The notes under the pieces: generated by a model
Told to the model about the DNA's origin: nothing
The model's input: the letters and a program-made list of their open reading frames with translations, nothing else
Database searches by the model: none
NCBI GenBank assembly: GCA_018882485.1
Contig: VERU01000175.1
Coordinates: 1 to 6,013, forward strand
Length of the DNA stretch: 6,013 bases
Direction of reading: 5' to 3'
DNA from: Rhodoferax sp.
Lineage (GTDB): Bacteria > Pseudomonadota > Gammaproteobacteria > Burkholderiales > Burkholderiaceae_C
Translations under genes and position numbers: made by a program
Shown: piece after piece, positions 1 to 5,742 of the stretch
Numbering within the stretch: the stretch's first letter is position 1
How the letters are laid out: each line of letters opens with the position of its first letter

Positions 1-1694
1 TCTTCGGCCTTGTCCTTCAGGGCTTCCTTCAGCCTGGCCAGCAGCGGCTTGAAGGTCTCGGCGGCTTCCTCCGCGGCCTTCTTCTCGGCCTCGTCCTGCA
101 GCTTGCCCAGGTCAACCGCGCCCTTGGCCACGCTCTGCAGCGGGGTGCCGTCAAATTCGGTCAGGTAGTTCAGCGCCCACTCGTCCACCCGGTCGGTCAT
201 CAGCAGCACCTCGATGCCTTTTTTCTTGAAGACTTCGAGTTGCGGGCTGTTCTTGGCGGCGGCCAGGGTGTCGGCGGTGATGTAGTAGATGGCCTCCTGG
301 CCCTCCTTCATGCGGGCCTTGTAGTCGGCCAGGCTCACGCTCACGGTGTCGCTGGTGCTGGAGGCATAGCGCAGCAGCTTGGCCAGCCGGTCCTTGTTGG
401 CGAAATCTTCGCCCAGGCCTTCCTTGAGGACCGCGCCAAACTCGTTGTAGAAGCGGGTGTACTTGCCAGCCTGTGCCTCTGCAGCGGCCTTTTCCTCTGC
501 GCTCATCACGTCGGTTACCTCACCTTCGGAGGGCGCTGCCGGCTTGTCGTGGCGGGCCAGGTCTTCCAGCATGCCCAGCACGCGCTTGGTGCAGCCGTCG
601 CGGATGGCCTTCACATCGCGGCTTTCCTGCAGCAGCTCGCGGCTGACGTTGAGCGGCAGGTCGGCCGAATCGACCACGCCCTTGACAAAGCGCAGGTAGG
701 TCGGCATCAGTGCTTCGGCATCGTCCATGATGAACACGCGCTTGACGTACAGCTTGATGCCCGCCGCCTTGTCGCGGTTGTACAGGTCCATGGGCGCCTT
801 GGACGGGATGTACAGCAGCTGGGTGTATTCGGTGCTGCCCTCGACCCGGTTGTGCGTGTGGGCCAGCGGGTCTTCGAAGTCGTGGCTGATCTGCTTGTAG
901 AACTCGTTGTACTGCTCGGGCGTGATGTCCTTCTTGGCCCGCGCCCAGATGGCGTTGGCCTTGTTCACCGCCTCCCATTCGCCGGTCTTGACCATGGCGC
1001 CGGGCTGGCGGCCGCCGTTCTCGTCGTCCGGGTTGATCAGCTCGCCGTCTTTCCACTGTTCCTTTTCCATCAGGATGGGCAGGCTGATGTGGTCCGAGTA
1101 CTTGCTGATGATGCCCTTGAGCTTCCAGGCGCTGGCAAAGTCCAGCGAGTCCTCGCGCAGGTGCAGGATCACGCTGGTGCCGCGGTCGGCACGCTCGATG
1201 GTTTCCACCTCGAAATCGCCGGCGCCGCCGCTGATCCAGCGCACCCCCTCGGCCGGGGTCAGGCCGGCACGGCGCGACTCGACGGTGATCTTGTCGGCCA
1301 CGATGAAGCCGGAGTAAAAGCCCACGCCAAACTGGCCGATCAGCTGCGAGTCGGCCTTCTGGTCGCCCGAGAGCCTGGAGACAAAGTCCCGGGTGCCGCT
1401 CTTGGCGATCGTACCCAGGTGGTCGATCGCTTCCTGCTGGCTCATGCCGATGCCGTTGTCGGTGATGGTCAGCGTCCTGGCGGTCTTGTCAAAGCTCACC
1501 CGCACCTCCAGGTTGGGCGCGTTTTCATACAGGGCGCTGTGATTGATGGCCTCGAAACGCAGCTTGTCGCAGGCGTCGGAGGCGTTGGAGATCAGCTCGC
1601 GCAGAAAGATTTCGGGATTGGAATACAGCGAGTGGGTGACGAGGTGCAGCAGCTGGGCCACCTCGGCCTGGAAGGAATGGGTTTGCTTGGTCAT
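1..1694 (-). CDS. htpG: HtpG, bacterial Hsp90 chaperone (C-terminus beyond left edge)
   Basis: Cytosolic ATP-dependent Hsp90 chaperone that remodels and stabilises client proteins, acting with the DnaK system. 564 codons lie in the window. The ATG at 1694-1692 opens [19 protein letters not shown], a canonical HtpG N-terminus, with a weak AGG Shine-Dalgarno 7 nt upstream. The GHKL ATPase domain (about residues 1-215) has the catalytic Glu33 and Asn37 ([10 protein letters not shown]), the DNGIGM motif at 79-84 and the ATP-lid glycine motif GQFGVGFYS at 120-128. The middle domain has HNRVEG (281-286), FIMDDAE (321-327) and LPLNVSRE (347-354), whose Arg352 corresponds to the gamma-phosphate-sensing arginine. 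The in-window end falls in the linker before the dimerisation domain; by comparison with the 624-residue E. coli protein some 85-95 residues are missing. Compared with E. coli from memory there are two insertions, about residues 219-236 and 383-409. Preceded by a sigma-32 promoter, so it is probably transcribed on its own under heat stress. Identity is very secure. Confidence 0.98.
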   Translation of the reverse strand, partial: MTKQTHSFQAEVAQLLHLVTHSLYSNPEIFLRELISNASDACDKLRFEAINHSALYENAPNLEVRVSFDKTARTLTITDNGIGMSQQEAIDHLGTIAKSGTRDFVSRLSGDQKADSQLIGQFGVGFYSGFIVADKITVESRRAGLTPAEGVRWISGGAGDFEVETIERADRGTSVILHLREDSLDFASAWKLKGIISKYSDHISLPILMEKEQWKDGELINPDDENGGRQPGAMVKTGEWEAVNKANAIWARAKKDITPEQYNEFYKQISHDFEDPLAHTHNRVEGSTEYTQLLYIPSKAPMDLYNRDKAAGIKLYVKRVFIMDDAEALMPTYLRFVKGVVDSADLPLNVSRELLQESRDVKAIRDGCTKRVLGMLEDLARHDKPAAPSEGEVTDVMSAEEKAAAEAQAGKYTRFYNEFGAVLKEGLGEDFANKDRLAKLLRYASSTSDTVSVSLADYKARMKEGQEAIYYITADTLAAAKNSPQLEVFKKKGIEVLLMTDRVDEWALNYLTEFDGTPLQSVAKGAVDLGKLQDEAEKKAAEEAAETFKPLLARLKEALKDKAE

Positions 1695-1758
1695 GAAAGG
1701 GCCTGGGTCTGAAAGAAAAAGGGCGCACCGGGCGTTGCCGCCTGAGCCGGCTTGCGGC

Positions 1759-1787
1759 ATATGGGGTGGGTTACCGACGGTTTCAAG
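1759..1787 (-). promoter_or_regulatory. Sigma-32 (RpoH) heat-shock promoter of htpG
   Basis: Read on the minus strand, a -35 element CTTGAAA (1787-1781, within CCCTTGAAA) is followed after 14 nt by a -10 element CCCCATAT (1766-1759). This matches the RpoH consensus CTTGAAA-N11-16-CCCCATnT at essentially every position. Transcription should start near 1752, giving an htpG leader of about 58 nt. The leader holds a small GNRA-type hairpin GGCG-GCAA-CGCC at 1742-1731 and a pyrimidine-rich tract before the start codon. The site lies in the rluF-htpG gap, so htpG does not depend on read-through from rluF. Confidence 0.93.
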
Positions 1788-1815
1788 GGCTGCCGGCGGC
1801 GCCCCGGTTGCGGGT

Positions 1816-2748
1816 TCAGCCGAAGCGCTCGTGCGGCTGCAGGTAGCGCCACTGGCCCTGGGGCAAATTTCCCAGCATGACCTGGCCGATGCGCACCCGC
1901 TTGAGCCCCACCACCTTGAGGCCCACCTGCTCGCACATGCGGCGGATCTGCCGCTTGCGGCCCTCGGTCAGCACCACCCGCAGCTGCTCGGGGTTCTGCC
2001 ATTCCACCCGCGCGGGCCGCAGGGCCTGTCCGTCCAGCGACAGCCCGTGCCGCAGCAGGGCCAGGCGCTCGGGCGGGAACACCGCCTGCACGTTCTGCGT
2101 CACCGCCGGGCCGTCGCCCTGCGGCTGCGCGGGGCCTGCCTCGCCCCCCGCCGTGTAGCTCACCCGCACCAGGTATTCCTTCTCGATGCCGGAGTCTTCT
2201 CCGATGAGCTGGCGCGCCACCCGGCCGTCCTGGGTGAGCACCAGCAGCCCGGTGGAATCGATGTCCAGCCGCCCGGCCGGCACCAGGCTCTGCCGCTGGC
2301 TGGGGTGGAAGAAGAAGCGGGCGTTGTCCTCGGACCAGCGCCGGTCCGGCTGCACCAGCGTGATGGCCGGCTGGTGACCGTCTTCGGCCTGGCCGCTGAC
2401 GATGCCCACCGGCTTGTGCAGCAGGATCGTGACGCGCCGTGCCTGTTCGCCCCGGGCCTGCCGGTTCACCTCGATGCGGGCATCGGGGCGGACCTGCATG
2501 CCCATCACCGCGGGCCGGCCGTCCACCGACACCCAGCCGCGCGCGATCCACTCGTCGGCCTCGCGCCGAGACGCCAGCCCGAGCTCGGCCATGCGCTTGT
2601 TCAGGCGCAGTGTGCCGCCCGGGCCGTGCGCTGCGGTGTCGGTCTGGCCGGCCGGGACGGGTGCGCGCACCGGCGCCGGCGGGGCGGACGCCCGCTGGAA
2701 CCGGGGCCGCGCTGGCGGGGTGGGGAGGGCGTCCCGAGGATCGGTCAT
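1816..2748 (-). CDS. rluF: RluF-type 23S rRNA pseudouridine synthase (RsuA/RluB/E/F family)
   Basis: Isomerises a specific uridine in 23S rRNA to pseudouridine; the E. coli RluF target is U2604. The product has 310 residues. An S4 RNA-binding domain spans about 47-95 ([19 protein letters not shown]). The catalytic domain has KPVGIVS (112-118), the family signature [14 protein letters not shown] (159-172) with catalytic Asp162, GIEKEYLV (187-194), the loop [11 protein letters not shown] (263-273), and a C-terminal LPQGQWRYL (295-303). [15 protein letters not shown] and the PxGxWRxL ending favour RluF over RluB or RluE. The first 46 residues are Pro/Ala-rich and probably disordered, and segments about 137-157 and 199-216 look like insertions relative to E. 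coli, which instead has a long basic C-terminal tail. The ATG at 2748 has no visible Shine-Dalgarno: the upstream bases belong to an AT-rich repeat-like element. The next in-frame Met, residue 53, lies inside the S4 domain, so 2748 is kept. A leaderless transcript is possible. Confidence 0.88.
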   Translation of the reverse strand: MTDPRDALPTPPARPRFQRASAPPAPVRAPVPAGQTDTAAHGPGGTLRLNKRMAELGLASRREADEWIARGWVSVDGRPAVMGMQVRPDARIEVNRQARGEQARRVTILLHKPVGIVSGQAEDGHQPAITLVQPDRRWSEDNARFFFHPSQRQSLVPAGRLDIDSTGLLVLTQDGRVARQLIGEDSGIEKEYLVRVSYTAGGEAGPAQPQGDGPAVTQNVQAVFPPERLALLRHGLSLDGQALRPARVEWQNPEQLRVVLTEGRKRQIRRMCEQVGLKVVGLKRVRIGQVMLGNLPQGQWRYLQPHERFG

Positions 2749-2805
2749 TTGCTATGAAAAAAGTAGCTATAACGTCTTATTCTACGGGGCCTGGATGCCA
2801 AAATG
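2749..2805. repeat. AT-rich element resembling a dispersed Comamonadaceae repeat
   Basis: Immediately upstream of rluF, in a GC-rich setting, lies an AT-rich block beginning GCTATGAAAAAAGTAGC (2751-2767), with inverted arms GCTA/TAGC around an A-tract. It continues through TATAACG, CTTATTCTACGGGG and a CCAAAATG end at 2798-2805. From memory, intergenic regions of Acidovorax, Polaromonas and Rhodoferax relatives contain many copies of elements of the form GCTAT-(A-tract)-TAGCT...CTTATTC..., often with a similar end. Only one copy is in this window, so repeat status rests on recollection. It occupies the position where the rluF promoter should be and contains TAGAAT (2784-2779, minus strand), a possible -10 without a convincing -35. 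Confidence 0.45.
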
Positions 2806-2865
2806 GTCATCAACAGTACCGGGATCCGGGGCGCGGCGGGGTCGGCGGTCGGCCCGGCTGGGGGC

Positions 2866-3576
2866 CTACCGGAAGTCGCCGGTGCGCAGGGCCTGCAGGT
2901 CCAGCACCCGCAGCCCTCCGTACTCGACCCGGATCGCCCCCTGAGCGGCCAGGGCCGACAGCGCCTCGTTGACACGCTGGCGCGACAGGCCCACCAGGTA
3001 GGCCAGCTCCTGCTGGGTGATGCGCAGCACCTGCCCCACGCCGGGATAGAGCACCGGATTGAACAGCGCGGCCAGGCTGCGCGCGACCCGCTGGTTGGGC
3101 TCGCCCAGGCGGTCGATCTCGCGCGCCGCGATGAACTGTCCCAGCCGTTCATTGAGCTGGTTCATGACGAAGCGGTTGAACCCGATGGAGTGGTCCAGCA
3201 GCCAGTGGAAGGCGTCCACATGCAGGCCGGCGACCCGGCTGCTGCGCAGCGTCTGGATGTTGTAGCGGTAGCTCTCCCGCTTGAGCGCCGTGCCTTCGCC
3301 GAACCAGCCGCCCGGCGGGATGCCGGTGAAGGTCATGGTGCGGCCCTGCGCGTTGTCCGTGCTCATCTTGAGCAGGCCGTCCACCACGCCGAACCAGTAG
3401 GTCACCGGGCGCCCGACCCGGCAGATGAACTCGCCGGGCCCGGCATCGGCCACCCGCAGGTCCGAGGCGGCGCGCTCGCGCTCGGCCGGTGCCAGCAGCG
3501 CCATCCAGGGTATGGCCCCGAGCTCGGCGGCAGTGGGCGGTCGGCGGCGCTGGTGCAGCGGCGTGGCGGTGCTCAT
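2866..3576 (-). CDS. Crp/Fnr-family transcriptional regulator, divergent from the acyl-CoA synthetase
   Basis: A 236-residue DNA-binding regulator. Residues about 23-135 form a cNMP-type beta-roll effector domain (PGEFICRVGRPVTYWFGVVDG, WFGEGTALKRESYRYNIQTL). A long dimerisation helix follows (about 135-158), then a winged helix-turn-helix (about 160-230) with ITQQELAYLVGLSRQRVNEAL. The start ATG at 3576-3574 has an AGGA Shine-Dalgarno (3587-3584) 7 nt upstream. The only cysteine is Cys52, so the Fe-S cluster of FNR is absent. The CooA heme ligands are also absent: there is FGEGT where CooA has its Cys-x-His. The cAMP phosphate pocket is half kept: Gly93-Glu94 and Arg104 align with CRP, but Tyr105 replaces the CRP Ser83. 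In the recognition helix Arg199 matches CRP Arg180, whereas Gln200 and Glu204 replace CRP Glu181 and Arg185. It shares its upstream region with the synthetase operon and very probably controls it and itself. Effector unknown. Confidence 0.93.
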   Translation of the reverse strand: MSTATPLHQRRRPPTAAELGAIPWMALLAPAERERAASDLRVADAGPGEFICRVGRPVTYWFGVVDGLLKMSTDNAQGRTMTFTGIPPGGWFGEGTALKRESYRYNIQTLRSSRVAGLHVDAFHWLLDHSIGFNRFVMNQLNERLGQFIAAREIDRLGEPNQRVARSLAALFNPVLYPGVGQVLRITQQELAYLVGLSRQRVNEALSALAAQGAIRVEYGGLRVLDLQALRTGDFR

Positions 3577-3626
3577 GGGACGGTCCTGCGTCTGTAAGTT
3601 GGCAGAAAGTGAAGGGAAAACACCTA

Positions 3627-3640
3627 CTGATCCGGATCAA
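3627..3640. promoter_or_regulatory. FNR/ANR-type operator
   Basis: CTGAT-CCGG-ATCAA matches the FNR consensus TTGAT-N4-ATCAA at 9 of 10 positions and includes a perfect 12-bp palindrome TGATCCGGATCA (3628-3639). It sits in the divergent promoter region, 50 bp from the regulator start and 111 bp from the synthetase start. Known FNR/ANR proteins bind such sites under low oxygen. The local regulator lacks FNR's cysteines and is unlikely to be the one reading this box; a genomic FNR elsewhere is the better candidate. Confidence 0.72.
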
Positions 3641-3642
3641 CA

Positions 3643-3660
3643 TTGTCGTTGCAATGACAA
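3643..3660. promoter_or_regulatory. Crp-geometry operator with CooA-like half-sites, probable site of the divergent regulator
   Basis: TTGTCGTTGCAATGACAA is an 18-bp near-perfect palindrome: only one symmetric base pair (3648/3655) breaks the symmetry. Framed as a CRP site it reads TGTCG-N6-TGACA, i.e. CRP spacing with C in place of the second G of TGTGA. Its reverse complement, TGTCA-N6-CGACA, is the form I recall for the CooA site of Rhodospirillum rubrum. It lies 18 bp centre to centre from the FNR box and in the intergenic region shared by the regulator and the synthetase, as expected of a local autoregulator's site. Confidence 0.68.
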
Positions 3661-3680
3661 CAAAGCGTCAAACCTCTTCC

Positions 3681-3686
3681 TATCAT
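3681..3686 (+). promoter_or_regulatory. Candidate -10 of the acyl-CoA synthetase operon
   Basis: TATCAT matches the sigma-70 -10 consensus at four of six positions. With a start site near 3693 the TGTCR palindrome is centred at -41.5 and the FNR box near -59.5, both usual positions for Crp/Fnr activators. The -35 hexamer at 17-bp spacing would be CAACAA (3658-3663), a poor match, which fits an activator-dependent promoter. Inferred from spacing only. Confidence 0.38.
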
Positions 3687-3704
3687 TGGCTGTATCCGGC
3701 TTTT

Positions 3705-3726
3705 GGGCGGCCGGTTTCGGCAGCCC
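3705..3726 (+). other. Leader hairpin upstream of the acyl-CoA synthetase
   Basis: GGGC-G-GCCG-GTTT-CGGC-A-GCCC can fold into an eight-base-pair GC stem with one G/A mismatch and a four-base loop. It ends 14 nt before the AAGG Shine-Dalgarno (3741-3744). No T-tract follows on either strand, so it is not an intrinsic terminator. It might stabilise the mRNA or influence initiation; in GC-rich DNA chance is also possible. Confidence 0.35.
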
Positions 3727-3751
3727 GCATCCGTTCAACCAAGGTTTTGGC

Positions 3752-5698
3752 ATGACAAGCACGTTTCCCCAACTGCTGCTCTCCCACGCCGCGCAGCGTC
3801 CGCAGGACCCGGCGATGCGCGAAAAGGAGTACGGCATCTGGCAGACCCTGAGCTGGGCCGACCTGGCCACCCTGGTGCAGCACCTGGCCTGCGGCCTGCA
3901 CCAGGCGGGCCTGCAGCGCGGCGACCACATGGTGGTGGTCGGCGCCAACCGGCCCCGCCTGTACGCCACCATGCTGGCGGTGCAGTCGCTCGGTGCGGTG
4001 CCCATCCCCCTGTACCAGGACGCCGCAGCGACCGAGTGCGTGTTTCCCATCAACAACGCCGAGGTGCGCTTCGCCTTTGCCGAAGACCAGGAGCAGGTCG
4101 ACAAGCTGCTCGAGATCCGGTCGCAGTGCCCGCAGCTGGCGCACCTCTATTACGACGACCCCCGGGGCCTGCGCAACTACGACGAACCGGGCCTGGCCTC
4201 GCTCGACGAGCTGCAGGCCGCCGGCAAGGCCCATGCGGCGCTGCATCCCGACCTGTTCCGCGACGAGGTGGCCCGGGCCGCCGAGGGCGATGTCGCGGCC
4301 ATGTTCTTCACCTCCGGCACCACCGGCAACCCCAAGGGCGTGGTGCACACCCATTTCTCGCTGCTCAACCGCGCCCGGGCCGGCGCCGAGTTCGACCGCC
4401 TGACCCACCGCGAGGACGTGCTGGCCTACCTGCCGCCGGCCTGGATCGGGCAGAACATCTTCAGCTACGCCCAGTGGCTGGCCTGCGGCTACGTGGTCAA
4501 CTGCCCCGAATCGGCCAGCACCGTGACCATCGACCTCAAGGAAATCGGTCCGACCTACTACTTTGCGCCGCCCCGGGTCTTCGAGGGCCTGCTCACCAGC
4601 GTGATGATCCGCATGGAAGACGCCGGCGCCCTCAAGCGCCGCCTGTTCCACGCCTGCATGGCGCTGGCGCAGCGCGTCGGCCCCACGCTGATGGACGGCA
4701 AGCCCGTCGGCCTGCTCGACCGGCTGGGCTATGCGCTGGGCGACTGGCTGGTCTACGGCCCGCTGCGCAACAACCTGGGCATGAGCCGGGTGCGCGTGGC
4801 CTACACCGCCGGCGAGGCCATCGGCCCGGACCTGTTCACCTTCTACCGCTCCATCGGCATCAACCTCAAGCAGCTGTACGGCTCCACCGAGACCGCGGTG
4901 TTCGTCTGCCTGCAGCCCGACCACGAGGCCCGCGCCGACACGGTGGGGGTGCCCTGCGCCGGCGTCGAGATCAAGGTCGCCGACAACGGCGAAATCCTGG
5001 TCAAGTCACCGGGCCTGCTCAAGGAATACTTCCGCAATCCGGCGGCCACCGCCGAGGTGCTCACCCCCGACGGCTGGTACCACACCAGCGACGCCGGCTT
5101 CATCGACAGCCACGGCCACCTGAAGATCATCGACCGCGTGAAGGACGTGGGCCGCCTCAAGGGCGGGCCCAGCGACGGCGCCATGTTCGCGCCCAAGTAC
5201 GTCGAGAACAAGCTCAAGTTCTTCCCGCACATCAAGGAAGTCGTGGCCTATGGCGATGGCCGTGAAAAAGTGTGCGTGATGATCAACATCGACTTTGATG
5301 CCGTGGGCAACTGGGCCGAACGCCGCAACTTGCCGTATGCCGGGTACACCGATCTGGCGCAAAAGTCCGAAGTCTACGAACTCATCAAGGAGTGCGTGGA
5401 GAAGGTCAACGCCGATCTGGCCGAGGACGCCCTGCTGGCCGGCAGCCAGGTCAGCCGCTTCCTCGTGCTGCACAAGGAACTGGACGCCGACGATGGCGAA
5501 CTCACCCGCACCAACAAGGTCCGCCGCGGTTTCATCGCCGAGAAGTACCAGCCCCTGGTCGATGGCCTGTACGGCGGCAAGACGGAGCAATACATCGAGA
5601 CGGTGGTCAAGTTCGAAGACGGTCGCACCGGCAGCGTCAGCGCCACCCTCAAGATCATGGACGCCAAGACGTTCACTCCTGTGAAGGCAGCAGCATGA
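3752..5698 (+). CDS. AMP-forming acyl-CoA synthetase (long-chain fatty acid--CoA ligase-like)
   Basis: A 648-residue cytosolic enzyme of the ANL superfamily that activates a carboxylic acid with ATP and CoA via an acyl-adenylate. Motifs run in the expected order: P-loop-like TSGTTGNPKG (187-196), LPPAWIGQN (227-235), GEAIG (354-358), adenine-binding YGSTE (376-380), WYHTSDAG (442-449) with the ribose-binding Asp447, hinge IIDRVKDVGRLKGG (459-472), and C-terminal LTRTNKVRR (584-592) with Lys589 as the likely catalytic lysine. The hinge followed by FAPKYVENKL resembles long-chain acyl-CoA synthetases (IIDRKKD...IAPEKIE) more than acetate or benzoate ligases. ATG 3752 is chosen because AAGG lies 7 nt upstream and the family N-terminus begins there; the frame is open back to 3425 but those codons cross the regulator gene and its operators. 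It is followed closely by a LivG-type ATPase, suggesting the substrate is imported by that transporter. The exact acid (fatty, aromatic or dicarboxylic) is not evident. Confidence 0.93.
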   Translation: MTSTFPQLLLSHAAQRPQDPAMREKEYGIWQTLSWADLATLVQHLACGLHQAGLQRGDHMVVVGANRPRLYATMLAVQSLGAVPIPLYQDAAATECVFPINNAEVRFAFAEDQEQVDKLLEIRSQCPQLAHLYYDDPRGLRNYDEPGLASLDELQAAGKAHAALHPDLFRDEVARAAEGDVAAMFFTSGTTGNPKGVVHTHFSLLNRARAGAEFDRLTHREDVLAYLPPAWIGQNIFSYAQWLACGYVVNCPESASTVTIDLKEIGPTYYFAPPRVFEGLLTSVMIRMEDAGALKRRLFHACMALAQRVGPTLMDGKPVGLLDRLGYALGDWLVYGPLRNNLGMSRVRVAYTAGEAIGPDLFTFYRSIGINLKQLYGSTETAVFVCLQPDHEARADTVGVPCAGVEIKVADNGEILVKSPGLLKEYFRNPAATAEVLTPDGWYHTSDAGFIDSHGHLKIIDRVKDVGRLKGGPSDGAMFAPKYVENKLKFFPHIKEVVAYGDGREKVCVMINIDFDAVGNWAERRNLPYAGYTDLAQKSEVYELIKECVEKVNADLAEDALLAGSQVSRFLVLHKELDADDGELTRTNKVRRGFIAEKYQPLVDGLYGGKTEQYIETVVKFEDGRTGSVSATLKIMDAKTFTPVKAAA

Positions 5699-5742
5699 TG
5701 CGCACAGCAACACATCCAACGACAAGCGTGGGGGCCGAATGA
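5695..5742 (+). CDS. Possible 15-codon linking ORF between synthetase and livG
   Basis: An ATG at 5695 overlaps the synthetase stop (ATGA, 5695-5698) and opens MMRTATHPTTSVGAE. It ends in a TGA (5740-5742) that overlaps the livG start codon (ATGA, 5739-5742). A GAAGG Shine-Dalgarno (5683-5687) lies 7 nt upstream, better than the G-rich run (5731-5734) in front of livG. The layout suits ribosome hand-over through the 40-bp gap by termination-reinitiation at both junctions. The peptide matches nothing I recognise; it may be only a coupling device or chance. Confidence 0.33.
   Translation: MMRTATHPTTSVGAE

Noticed and set aside
240..1712. 490-codon open frame on the plus strand across htpG
   Set aside because: It is the antisense of a clearly real htpG. 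The translation is low-complexity Val/Gly/Leu/His-rich with no recognisable domain, typical of frames opposite GC-rich genes.
1715..1742. Possible terminator between rluF and htpG: GGCG-GCAA-CGCC hairpin and a later T-tract on the minus strand
   Set aside because: The four-pair stem is short and the T-tract begins 10 nt after it. It lies downstream of the htpG promoter, where termination would silence htpG. At most a small leader hairpin.
1543..2757. 404-codon plus-strand frame across rluF
   Set aside because: It lies opposite rluF, which has an S4 domain and a catalytic Asp signature. The plus-strand product has no recognisable motif.
2806..2865. Search for a terminator after the Crp/Fnr regulator
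   Set aside because: Only short GC palindromes such as CCGGATCCCGG are present, with no T-tract; chance in such GC-rich DNA is likely.
2866..3576. Identification of the regulator as FNR, CRP or CooA itself
   Set aside because: It lacks the FNR cysteines and the CooA heme ligands, and its recognition helix differs from CRP at two contact positions.
2803..3597. 264-codon plus-strand frame opposite the Crp/Fnr regulator
   Set aside because: Antisense shadow; the minus-strand product has coherent cNMP and helix-turn-helix domains while this one does not.
3577..3604. Regulator gene -10 candidate TTACAG (3597-3592, minus strand)
   Set aside because: Weak match with no -35, and neither operator falls at a standard activator distance, so no promoter call was made for this strand.
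3425..3751. 109-codon upstream extension of the synthetase frame
   Set aside because: It crosses the regulator coding region and both operators. The ribosome site and the family N-terminus support ATG 3752.
3683..4924. 413-codon minus-strand frame opposite the synthetase
   Set aside because: Antisense shadow of a gene with all ANL motifs in order; the translation is Gly/Ala/Val/His-rich with no domain.
3703..5265. 520-codon plus-strand frame overlapping the synthetase in another frame
   Set aside because: Arg/Pro/Ala-rich out-of-frame translation produced by GC-rich codons; no domain and no plausible ribosome site.
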